From NCBI GenBank assembly GCA_947174015.1, contig CAMWHJ010000032.1:1-32520 (forward strand): a stretch of DNA of 32,520 bases, in the 5' to 3' direction. Of this stretch, positions 1 to 6,425 are shown piece after piece. How positions within the stretch are numbered: the stretch's first letter is position 1; each line of letters starts with the position of its first letter. This DNA is from an uncultured Lachnospiraceae bacterium (GTDB lineage Bacteria; Bacillota; Clostridia; Lachnospirales; Lachnospiraceae). Under the pieces are notes generated by a model. That model ran no database searches. It was not told the origin of the DNA and saw only the letters and a list, made by a program, of their open reading frames with translations. A program made the translations under genes and the position numbers.

Positions 1-52
1 CACTTTTTCTTACGGTCTGTGCAGTAAATGCACAGACCTACTGAACAGTTAC
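1..52 (+). repeat. MITE-like repeat, copy A (right end only)
   Basis: This is the right-hand end of the repeat family that recurs at 3211-3421, 5089-5221, 6231-6390 and 32428-32520. It contains the hairpin GTCTGTGCA/TGCACAGAC and ends in the terminal inverted repeat CTGAACAGTTAC. The rest of the copy lies outside the window. It sits eight bases from the stop codon of the next gene, so it occupies the downstream flank of the NAD-salvage operon and may supply a transcript-end hairpin there. Confidence 0.8.
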
Positions 53-59
53 ATTCTTT

Positions 60-1520
60 CTATGGATGAAGTCTCTTTCTGATTTCTTTTAAAGATTGTT
101 CTTTTATCAGTTTACCATTTTCATACACAGTTTCAAGCAAATTTTTATCCTCTGGCAAATCTTCACTGGTATAACCATCCTGAAAGGTCAGTTTTCCATC
201 TTCCTCGTAGACAAGACACAGTCCCTTCTGGCTTTTCTTAAATCCTCCCTCTTTGGGATTCTTAAAAATAGGGATGGGCTTTTTGTCCACCTCACAGTAG
301 GTTGCCTTGATGCAGGAACTAAAGGTATCTCTGGTGAACGGCTTCAGGATGCCCTCCTCTTCCACACACTGCATACTAAAACTGCCCACTCCCAGGGATA
401 CATTATTGCAGGCAAAACCAGAGTCCACCAGAATCTGATAGATTTCTCTGCACCTTTGTATAGTGATACTGTCACCGTAAATGGCTTTTACATGGGGATC
501 TAAAACTTTGTAGCCCTTGCTGTTTACCGTACCGCCAAAGATATCCCACAGCTTAAATACAGTCTTTGTGACCACTTCCACACAATCCCCACTGTCTCCC
601 CGCATAAGCATACAGCCATTGTGTTCTAAGATCTCTTTCTTAAGCTTTGGCAATACATTATCAATCACATTCCAATAATCATAGGAATCTAATACTGCCG
701 AGAAGCTGGTATTGGGATACACCTCTGTCAACAGTCTTCTCAGCAGGGTAATCTCATCTCCATCCACTGCATAATTACTGCACATAACAGAATGTTCCGT
801 ACTGACTGCCCCAAACGCCACCGGCTCTTTGGTACAGTCACAGCAATACATCTGCTCTAAAAAGGGAATCACTGGTACCGTGGCAGTATTGTAAAAGGAC
901 AGACACCATCCGGCACTGGATTTCACCGCTGACTGCAAGCACTCCTGTCCTCGAAATGAGAAATCTCCCAATGCTCGTTCCCTTGGAATATTCTCCTCCA
1001 CAGACATGTCATAATACTCATCTACAATCTGACGATAAGTGGCTCCCACCGTAGCACTCAGCATAGGATGCCATAATTCTGCACTGATTAACGATTCCAG
1101 TGCCTGAGGCAGCCAGGCAAAATCTTTATGGGTATTGCTGATCTCAAACATTGGCACATGCATAGGTACCTTTGTGCCCTCCGGCAATGATTTTATGGCG
1201 ATGGGCAGATACCCCAGGTCATACAATTTTTCTATTTTATCACTTTTATATGCTTCTTTTCCCAAAGCTGCATCTAAAATTCTTTGATATTCGCCCAACA
1301 CCTCTTCCTTGGGTTTTTGAAAAAATTCCGTCTCAAAATAATCCATTAAATACGTTTTGATAAATGCCTGAAGTCCAAACATTACCACCTGATTCCACAT
1401 CTTTACCCGGCTCATGCGAGGTGTGAAATAAGATACGGATTTCTCTATTTTCTCTGGCAGCATATCAGAATGTACTGCTTTGTAAAAATCAATCAACAGC
1501 ATTGGATTTGTATTTTTCAT
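60..1520 (-). CDS. nadV: Nicotinamide phosphoribosyltransferase (NAMPT/NadV family)
   Basis: It should convert nicotinamide plus PRPP to nicotinamide mononucleotide in the cytoplasm, the first step of one-step NAD salvage. The protein shows the NAMPT hallmarks: an N-terminal DFYKAVHSD segment, GDFSFRG near residue 187, STEHS near 242 (active-site His region), RGDSGD near 307 and the NSKGYKVL...YGDSIT stretch near 333-352. RGDSG replaces the more usual RPDSG. The start at 1520 (MKNTNPMLL) is preferred because upstream in-frame codons run into a fragment of the repeat family at 1554-1580; with it the protein is 486 aa, the normal family length. The purine-rich ribosome site is not ideally spaced, so the start is less certain than the identity. 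It is the last gene of the operon, 61 bp after the PRPP synthetase that would supply its co-substrate. Confidence 0.88.
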   Translation of the reverse strand: MKNTNPMLLIDFYKAVHSDMLPEKIEKSVSYFTPRMSRVKMWNQVVMFGLQAFIKTYLMDYFETEFFQKPKEEVLGEYQRILDAALGKEAYKSDKIEKLYDLGYLPIAIKSLPEGTKVPMHVPMFEISNTHKDFAWLPQALESLISAELWHPMLSATVGATYRQIVDEYYDMSVEENIPRERALGDFSFRGQECLQSAVKSSAGWCLSFYNTATVPVIPFLEQMYCCDCTKEPVAFGAVSTEHSVMCSNYAVDGDEITLLRRLLTEVYPNTSFSAVLDSYDYWNVIDNVLPKLKKEILEHNGCMLMRGDSGDCVEVVTKTVFKLWDIFGGTVNSKGYKVLDPHVKAIYGDSITIQRCREIYQILVDSGFACNNVSLGVGSFSMQCVEEEGILKPFTRDTFSSCIKATYCEVDKKPIPIFKNPKEGGFKKSQKGLCLVYEEDGKLTFQDGYTSEDLPEDKNLLETVYENGKLIKEQSLKEIRKRLHP

Positions 1521-1553
1521 CCTTTTCACCAAACCTTTCCTTTTTTGCATTTT

Positions 1554-1580
1554 CCAACTATGAAGGTACAAAAAAATTAC
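1554..1580 (-). repeat. Degenerate solo end of the MITE-like repeat
   Basis: The 27-bp stretch matches the 27-bp end hairpin of the repeat family over 14 consecutive bases (AACTATGAAGGTAC) and again at the last four (TTAC), with a poly-A run replacing the middle. It lies between the PRPP synthetase and NAMPT genes. It may be an eroded remnant of a full copy or an end-hairpin that moves alone; the match is short, so this is moderate evidence only. Confidence 0.45.
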
Positions 1581-1581
1581 G

Positions 1582-2391
1582 CTATTTTTTTCTTACCACT
1601 GTAATGTCCTTATGGTCTTTTCTGAAAATGCTGTCTGTGGTATAAATCCTTGTGATATATCCACTCTCTAACAGTTCTCCCTGAAATATATTTTCTTCAC
1701 AGTGACTCACATACAGATAAATATTTTCTGCTCCTGCCTCCTTTAGTTTCTCTGCGGAGAAAAGAAATGTGCCTCCATAGGAACAGATATCATCCACCAT
1801 AAGAATATCCCTTCCCTGTATGCTGTCTTTCTCACCTAAAAGAGTCAAATTCTTGATTTTACCACTGCCCCAATCTCTCTCTTTCATTCCAAAACAGTAA
1901 GGCTCCGGAATCATGCTGCCATATCGTTTTTTGGCACCTTCATCGGGATAAAACAGCAACGGTGACTTACCTCGTTCCTTTTGAATGGCAGTAATTACCT
2001 GCTGAATATACGGCTGGGGGGACTGGTTCTCGACTCTGTCAATCAATGCCAGACTCACATTGGAGTGAGCATCCAATACACGCACTTTTGCAAAGCCCAG
2101 GCTGTTGAGCAGTTGTGCAAAATATTTTAAGGTAAACACATCCTCTGCTTCCTTTACTCTGTCCTGTCTGGCATTGGGAATGTAGGGCATATCCAACAGA
2201 ATATTTTCATAACCGGCTGTTTTTATATGCTTTGTAAGAAAATATAATGCCAGCAATTCTTCATTATTTTCAAATTTCCATGTGATGACAACCGGAGTAT
2301 TTTTGTCCGTGTCCTGTATGTTTTCCTTTAGCAGCAAAGTCCCATCTGGAAAATGTCCTATATTTACTGCTTTTCCTTGTAACTGAATCAT
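1582..2391 (-). CDS. prs: PRPP synthetase-like protein (ribose-phosphate diphosphokinase, short form)
   Basis: It is expected to make 5-phosphoribosyl-1-pyrophosphate from ribose 5-phosphate and ATP. The PNARQDR motif near residue 72 corresponds to the ATP-binding YARQDR loop of Prs. The PRPP-binding motif VDDICSYGGT near 200 is the type I phosphoribosyltransferase signature. At 269 aa it is shorter than housekeeping Prs (about 315 aa), and it resembles the divergent Prs proteins found beside nadV in bacteria and phages. A strong ribosome site (AGGAGG) precedes the start at 2391. Pairing with NAMPT suggests a dedicated PRPP supply for NAD salvage rather than the general housekeeping enzyme. 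Whether it is a full kinase was not tested. Confidence 0.85.
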   Translation of the reverse strand: MIQLQGKAVNIGHFPDGTLLLKENIQDTDKNTPVVITWKFENNEELLALYFLTKHIKTAGYENILLDMPYIPNARQDRVKEAEDVFTLKYFAQLLNSLGFAKVRVLDAHSNVSLALIDRVENQSPQPYIQQVITAIQKERGKSPLLFYPDEGAKKRYGSMIPEPYCFGMKERDWGSGKIKNLTLLGEKDSIQGRDILMVDDICSYGGTFLFSAEKLKEAGAENIYLYVSHCEENIFQGELLESGYITRIYTTDSIFRKDHKDITVVRKK

Positions 2392-2543
2392 TCATAACCT
2401 CCTGTCTGAAATTTCAAATCCTTTCTGTGTTCTTTTTGTTCTCTGTTTTTCTGTCCCTGTATCTGTCTCGTAAATCCACAAATCTATACCAGCGTGTTAC
2501 CTTTTTCTATGCTCTTTCATGTCTGTTATTGTTATGGTATCAA

Positions 2544-3059
2544 TTATGAGTTTACTGCTATCTGGCACATCTTCATTGCCTCTAATGCATTGTGGTGACT
2601 CTCCGGTGTCACCCCGGCACAACAGGATGCATCGATCTGAATTTCAACTTCCGGAAGAAATGCCTTGATTAACATGGCATTGGAAATCACACAGATATCC
2701 GTACATAACCCTATCAATTCCACACTTTCTAAATTCTCTTTTCCCGCAAGATACTCTGCCAGTTTCACCGAGCCAAATGTGGGCTTGTCAAAAACCTTCA
2801 TTTCCCTAGTTCTTAACTTTTCTAATCTTTCATTTATCTGCCACCCTGTTGTTCCCTTGATACAGTGGGAAACGGGAAGTTTTTGTCCCTCCTGTGTCTC
2901 ACTGTAATTGTCATAGTGAGTATCTCTGGTAAAAATTACTTCACCTGTAAAATTTTTAATTTTTTTCTCCACATGAGAGAGGATTGCTATGGCTTCTTTG
3001 CTTCCCAATGCTCCCTCAATAAAATCATTTTGCATATCTACTACTACTAGCACTTTCAT
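2544..3059 (-). CDS. pncA: Isochorismatase-family cysteine hydrolase, likely nicotinamidase
   Basis: This 171-aa protein has the family layout: VVDMQNDF at residues 6-13 with the catalytic Asp, a TRDTHYDNY metal-site region near 44-52, a downstream HCIKGTTGW segment, and the catalytic cysteine in IGLCTDICV near 118-123. Nicotinamidases deamidate nicotinamide to nicotinate. It is first in an operon with Prs and NAMPT, which supports a role in pyridine metabolism. It is odd that a nicotinamidase and a NAMPT, which compete for nicotinamide, share an operon, so another amide substrate is possible. The 153-bp gap to the next gene holds no visible gene or hairpin. Confidence 0.78.
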   Translation of the reverse strand: MKVLVVVDMQNDFIEGALGSKEAIAILSHVEKKIKNFTGEVIFTRDTHYDNYSETQEGQKLPVSHCIKGTTGWQINERLEKLRTREMKVFDKPTFGSVKLAEYLAGKENLESVELIGLCTDICVISNAMLIKAFLPEVEIQIDASCCAGVTPESHHNALEAMKMCQIAVNS

Positions 3060-3086
3060 ATCTGTTTCCCACTTTCCTGTTTGTTT

Positions 3087-3156
3087 TTATCATTTTGATA
3101 ATATCATTATACCATACTTTTTTCTTTTGTCAATATGTTATTATCAAAACGATTAA
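3087..3156 (-). promoter_or_regulatory. Promoter of the NAD-salvage operon with two flanking palindromes
   Basis: On the minus strand there is TTGACA (3128-3133), a 16-bp spacer and TATAAT (3106-3111), a near-consensus vegetative promoter about 47 bp upstream of the first start codon. Downstream, TTATCATTTTGATAA at 3087-3101 is a 15-bp palindrome with one mismatch. Upstream, TTATCAAAACGATTA at 3141-3155 fits the same pattern TTATCA-N4-GAT. Two like-spaced half-matched sites on either side of the promoter look like operators for a repressor. I could not match them to the known NrtR or NiaR sites. Confidence 0.65.
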
Positions 3157-3210
3157 AACACTGTTTTCAAGAATCATAGTGATATCTAAATATATATTTT
3201 ATAGTTTAGC

Positions 3211-3421
3211 GTAACTATTCAGTACCTTCATAGTTACAAGTAAAGAACCATGCAAAATTGCTTTTCGGGTATTGCACCCATAAAAATTGCTACGCAATGG
3301 GTGCAAGCAGGCAATCAAACTGATTCACAGTTTGATTACTTTAGGCAATGGTTCTTTGCCTGTTATATCCACTTTTTCTTACGGTCCGTGCAGTAAATGC
3401 ATAGACCTGCTGAACAGTTAT
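3211..3421 (+). repeat. MITE-like repeat, copy B (full length, long form)
   Basis: It starts with GTAACTATTCAG and ends with CTGAACAGTTA, an inverted pair. The flanks TAGTTTAGC at 3202-3210 and 3421-3429 are direct repeats (8 or 9 bp depending on whether the last base belongs to the element), a target-site duplication. Internal hairpins include GTAACTAT/ATAGTTAC, AAAGAACCAT/ATGGTTCTTT, TTGCACCCAT/ATGGGTGCAA and AATCAAACTG/CAGTTTGATT. No protein of interest is encoded. The right target duplicate overlaps the stop codon of the EcsC-family gene, leaving its frame intact. With the promoter at 3087-3156 it accounts for most of the 365-bp gap between genes. Confidence 0.88.
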
Positions 3422-3424
3422 AGT

Positions 3425-4219
3425 TTAGCTTTCTTCTCTATCCTGCAAAAAACGATGTTGGTATTTCAGCCCTGCATATTCACTAATCCGTTTCATATAA
3501 ACAGCATCATACATGCCGCCTACCACCCCCACAATGGGGATACCCTGAAGGAATTTCATATACAGCAATTCCTTCGACAACACCCCTGCTGTTTTCTGTA
3601 TCTCCTGTTTTAAACTGTCCTCCAGCCATAGGTGATTGCTGATATATTGATTTGCCTTTTCATCCAGATTTCGGCACTCTTCCCCATAAGACAAGGCTCC
3701 TTGTATCAGCAGAAGAATAAAATATTTCTCCTGTTCTGTTTCATAGGTGTATCCATAATGCAGGGCAATTTCATAAATACTACGCAGCATCATGGCTGTA
3801 AATAAAGGAATATCAGGTAAACCAATTCCAAGAATGCCAAGTCCCACACCAGAAACACCGGATAGAAGAAGATTGGCACCCTTCGATATATTTGCCTTCT
3901 GAGAAAAAGATCTCAGCGATTTTCTATTATTCTTTACCTTTACCGTATACTCTCTGATTTGAAAGTCCTGCTGCATTTCTTCTTTTTTATAGGTTTTCTC
4001 CAGAATTCCGGTTCCCTTTTCAAAGATCAGTTCAAATGCCTTGGCAAAAGCCACATCCAGTGTATTTTGCAATGTGGGCGGAATCTTGTCCGCCAATTTC
4101 TGATTCAAAAAAGTATCACTCTTCTCTGCTCTCTTTTGTAAAAATCGTTCTTCTTTTCTTTGTAATGCCATCCATTCCTGATCAAACGGATCCTTTTTTT
4201 CTTTTTCAAATAAACTCAT
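3425..4219 (-). CDS. EcsC-family protein
   Basis: The 264-aa protein has a charged N-terminal third followed by the EcsC-like core. That core includes the hydrophobic glycine-rich segment LLLSGVSGVGLGILGIGLPDI near residues 117-137, LRSIYEIALHYGY near 146-158, and a C-terminal IPIVGVVGGMYDA segment near 225-238. These are characteristic of PF12787. The biochemical role of the family is poorly defined (named after a B. subtilis gene linked to the EcsAB transporter locus), and no EcsAB genes lie here. A ribosome site AAGGTGG lies six bases before the start. The last codons coincide with the target duplication of repeat copy B. Confidence 0.8.
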   Translation of the reverse strand: MSLFEKEKKDPFDQEWMALQRKEERFLQKRAEKSDTFLNQKLADKIPPTLQNTLDVAFAKAFELIFEKGTGILEKTYKKEEMQQDFQIREYTVKVKNNRKSLRSFSQKANISKGANLLLSGVSGVGLGILGIGLPDIPLFTAMMLRSIYEIALHYGYTYETEQEKYFILLLIQGALSYGEECRNLDEKANQYISNHLWLEDSLKQEIQKTAGVLSKELLYMKFLQGIPIVGVVGGMYDAVYMKRISEYAGLKYQHRFLQDREES

Positions 4220-4431
4220 ATTTTTCCACCTTGTATTCTACAATAATTTTATGATGTTGGGTCAAACGGTATTTTGTCATATGGATAAACTGCACAGTAC
4301 GGTTGCCCATATGATTTAATATATCACTCTCCTGCTTCACATGCAACTTCTTCCAATTTTCTGCATAAAATATTATAATTTCGTAACTATCCAAACAAAT
4401 GGATATTACATACTTTCTTTGGGAGTCTGCT

Positions 4432-5196
4432 ATGAAAATTTCAAAAATTCAAAGGCTGATTGTGCTTGAGCTTTTTTCACTTATGGTGTTATGCGGCATT
4501 TTATGCACCCTTTCTTCTGAACCATCTGTATTGCCCTCTAATTCTTCTGCCACAGTTTCTGTTACCCCATCCCCTGCTGCCCAAAAGGATTATATTAAAT
4601 GGGTAGATTTTCAGGTCACCTGTGAAGCCATGAAAGATGCTTATCATTATGATATAGAAACCTACCAGACATCTACTCACTTAAACTGGATTTCCCTTTT
4701 GGCATATCTGGCAGCAAAAAACGGCGGCAATTTTCAAAACTATAAATCTGCAGATATGAAAAAACTGGCAGATACACTCCTTTCTGGGGAGAATACATTA
4801 GAAGGGCTTACCAAAGATATGAAATACTATAATTATTATCTGGAAGCATACACTGCTGTGCTGGGAGGCATGGTGGGAGAATATGAAATAGAGACTGCCT
4901 CAAATTCCACTAACACTTCACCTGTCTATCAACAACAATATGGATTAAAAGCCTTTTTACCCATTGCAAAAAATTTTCCTTATTCCGATTATGATGATTT
5001 TGGTGCTTCACGATCCTATGGTTATAACCGTCCCCATTTAGGTCATGACATGATGGGTCAGACTGGTACACCTATTATTAATAAGATAGTAACTATTCAG
5101 TACCTTCATAGTTACAAGCAAAGAACCATGCAAAATTGCCTACGGCAATGGTTCTTTGCCTGTTATATCCACTTTTTCTTACGGTCTGTGCAGTAA
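4432..5196 (+). pseudogene. M23 (LytM-type) metallopeptidase, N-terminal part, interrupted by an insertion
   Basis: The start at 4432 follows a GGGAG ribosome site seven bases upstream. The product begins with a short cytoplasmic stretch and a membrane anchor (about residues 7-30), then a Ser/Pro-rich linker, a helical domain (about 55-165), and the first half of a peptidase M23 domain. The HxxxD zinc motif (HLGHD, His202 and Asp206) is present, followed by GTPI. At 5065-5078 the frame runs into the left end of a serine-recombinase element, and after 5089 it reads through a MITE-like repeat to a chance stop at 5194-5196. The missing half lies at 7940-8413. As it stands this fragment lacks the second zinc-binding motif and cannot be an active peptidase. 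Joined, the protein would be 368 aa and would cut cell-wall peptides at the membrane surface. Confidence 0.88.
5050..5088 (+). other. Left attachment site (attL) of the serine-recombinase element
   Basis: The sequence GGTACACCTATTAT at 5065-5078 is repeated exactly at 7940-7953. To its right the element arm ACCTATTATTAATAAGATA (5070-5088) is the inverted counterpart of the arm at 7924-7942 with 18 of 19 bases matching. The symmetry centre is the AC dinucleotide at 5068-5069, the expected crossover position for a large serine integrase. The distal end of the arm (5081-5088) has been duplicated by insertion of a MITE-like repeat. Confidence 0.82.
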
Positions 5197-5221
5197 ATGC
5201 ACAGACCTACTGAACAGTTAC
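5089..5221 (+). repeat. MITE-like repeat, copy C (short form) inserted in attL arm
   Basis: The 133-bp copy begins GTAACTATTCAG and ends CTGAACAGTTAC. It is flanked by a perfect 8-bp target duplication ATAAGATA (5081-5088 and 5222-5229). It lacks the internal 77-bp block with the extra hairpins found in copies B and D. This is the cleanest evidence in the window that the family transposes with 8-bp duplications. It changes what lies beyond the first 19 bases of the recombinase element's left arm. Confidence 0.9.
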
Positions 5222-5356
5222 ATAAGATAACAATTTTTTACTGCTTCGTCTTATTATGTCCACTGTACCGATACATAACCTGACAGCAGGCGTCAAACTT
5301 ACATATGAACGTTAAGCTGCAATGTCACTATGTGTAACAAAATGTTTATTTCATAG

Positions 5357-5386
5357 TTGCTAATACCACGCCATATGCTGTATAAT
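5357..5386 (+). promoter_or_regulatory. Candidate promoter for the 58-aa ORF
   Basis: TTGCTA (5357-5362) and TATAAT (5381-5386) are separated by 18 bp, about 80 bp upstream of the small ORF at 5468. The -10 box is perfect and the -35 box matches four of six. The rest of the 250-bp stretch between the repeat and the ORF shows no other gene. Confidence 0.45.
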
Positions 5387-5467
5387 ATACTTGTAACTGT
5401 ACAGTAAATACACTATTCTATACCGAACTATCAAGTATACTTACATAATTCTGCAAGGAGAGACTTC

Positions 5468-5644
5468 ATGTTAAAAGTTTTTTATTGTATCCAATGTAAC
5501 AAAATAACCTATATGTGCTATAATAATGTAAATTGCAAAATTTGCAATTCTAAAATGAAAAGACTTCCTATAGAATTTGTGGACTTTGTAAATTTAAACG
5601 AAATTGAAAGGGACGAATTTCTAAAGAAAGAGATAGTAACTTAA
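5468..5644 (+). CDS. Small zinc-ribbon-like protein (58 aa) inside the recombinase element
   Basis: An AAGGAG ribosome site seven bases upstream supports translation from the ATG at 5468. The 58-aa product begins MLKVFYCIQC and contains two CxxC pairs (Cys8/Cys11 in CIQC and Cys26/Cys29 in CKIC, approximate numbering), the pattern of a small zinc ribbon, followed by an acidic helical tail. I do not recognise a named family. Carriage between the attachment sites with a serine recombinase makes it a candidate accessory factor such as a recombination directionality factor, but this is only a positional argument. It may instead be cargo. Confidence 0.65.
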   Translation: MLKVFYCIQCNKITYMCYNNVNCKICNSKMKRLPIEFVDFVNLNEIERDEFLKKEIVT

Positions 5645-5667
5645 ATTTCATATATGCCACTGATTTT

Positions 5668-5847
5668 TCAAAAGTCTCGGCATTTTTTGCTCTTTCTTTC
5701 CTCGTTTTTGTCTACTTTTCTGAATCCAATCGCCTCCAATGACCGCTCATTCAGCTTTTCTCCTATGTATTTCTTTTCTTCGAGTGTAAGGTCTTCCACC
5801 TTCCTGTCTTTTCCATTAATCTCAATATGATTTTCTATTATCAGCAT
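5668..5847 (-). CDS. Small conserved-type protein (59 aa) convergent with the zinc-ribbon ORF
   Basis: A very strong ribosome site GGGAGGTGA lies four bases before the ATG at 5847. This favours a 59-aa product (MLIIENHIEINGK...) over a longer in-frame 99-aa reading from 5967. The protein is short, charged and without cysteine motifs in its core; the segment EEKKYIGEKLNERSLEAIG resembles small proteins that I recall being annotated beside serine recombinases in Clostridia, with no known function. It ends 24 bp from the convergent ORF. It is a second candidate for a recombinase accessory or directionality factor. Confidence 0.6.
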   Translation of the reverse strand: MLIIENHIEINGKDRKVEDLTLEEKKYIGEKLNERSLEAIGFRKVDKNEERKSKKCRDF

Positions 5848-6010
5848 AGAATCACCTCCCATATATACTATGTCTTTTTGCTTGTACTTCTTGCAATCAT
5901 TGTTCTTGTTTTTGGTTAAGATTTTATCAATTCTGTTAGTTAGACATTTTCTCTGCTTTTTACTCATTTTCCCTTATGATTCTGTCACTTTATGTCGAAA
6001 TACAGTTATA

Positions 6011-6130
6011 TTTATTAAGGTTATTTCATTCATGAAATAGGTAATATAATTCATATTTTTGTCACTCACTAACCTCAATAAATACAAAATACTCTTCTTA
6101 AAGGAAAAGAGGGATTATCCTCTTTTCCTT
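6011..6130. other. Two inverted repeats in the non-coding part of the recombinase element
   Basis: TTTATTAAGGTTA (6011-6023) and TAACCTCAATAAA (6070-6082) form a 13-bp inverted repeat with one mismatch and a 46-bp loop. Immediately after, AAGGAAAAGAGG (6101-6112) and CCTCTTTTCCTT (6119-6130) form a perfect 12-bp hairpin with a six-base loop. Neither is followed by a clear T tract, so the second is a weak candidate terminator for either strand. No ORF with a ribosome site was found between 5968 and 6224. Confidence 0.6.
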
Positions 6131-6230
6131 ATGTGATTTTACTTTATAAACTCAACTATTGTCTTTTTATGGCATTGTAGTTGTAACGATGCAACCAGAG
6201 GACTGCTGCCTCATATAATACTTGTAACAT

Positions 6231-6390
6231 GGATATAACAGGCAAAGAACCATTGCCTAAAGTAATCAAACTGTGAATCAGTTTGATTGCCTGCTTGCAC
6301 CCATTGCGTAGCAATTTTTATGGGTGCAATACCCGAAAAGCAATTTTGCATGGTTCTTTGCTTGTAACTATGAAGGTACTGAATAGTTAC
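6231..6390 (-). repeat. MITE-like repeat, copy D (reverse orientation, right end lost)
   Basis: This copy is the reverse complement of copy B from its left end, GTAACTATTCAG (read leftward from 6390), through the internal hairpin block to the TATATCC motif at about 6231. The expected right-end hairpin and CTGAACAGTTAC are missing; a GTAAC at 6224-6228 might be a remnant of the end after an internal deletion. No clean target duplication is visible. It ends 35 bp before the recombinase start codon, so it forms most of that gene's upstream region. Confidence 0.82.
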
Positions 6391-6425
6391 TATAATTTTA
6401 TATATCTTTACAAGGAGTGCGTTGT

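Noticed and set aside
4206-4394. A 62-codon minus-strand reading frame upstream of the EcsC-family gene
   Set aside because: It would need a TTG start without a ribosome site, overlaps the EcsC start and has no recognisable protein features.
4381-4432. A sporulation sigma-E or sigma-K type promoter (CATACT at 4409-4414) for the M23 gene
   Set aside because: The -10-like box is only seven bases from the ribosome site, which leaves no room for the transcription start, and no matching -35 element lies at the right distance. A TATAAT at 4374-4379 is the better candidate, though its -35 is weak.
5668-5967. The 99-aa reading of the small minus-strand gene in the recombinase element
   Set aside because: A much stronger ribosome site lies before the internal ATG at 5847, and the N-terminal extension is low-complexity Lys/Asn-rich sequence. 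The longer form remains an outside possibility because an AAGGG lies near its start.
3211-6390. The recurring repeats read as a CRISPR array or as attachment sites
   Set aside because: The copies are scattered kilobases apart, 133-211 bp long, vary in orientation and have target duplications, which fits a transposon-like repeat and not spaced CRISPR repeats or att sites.
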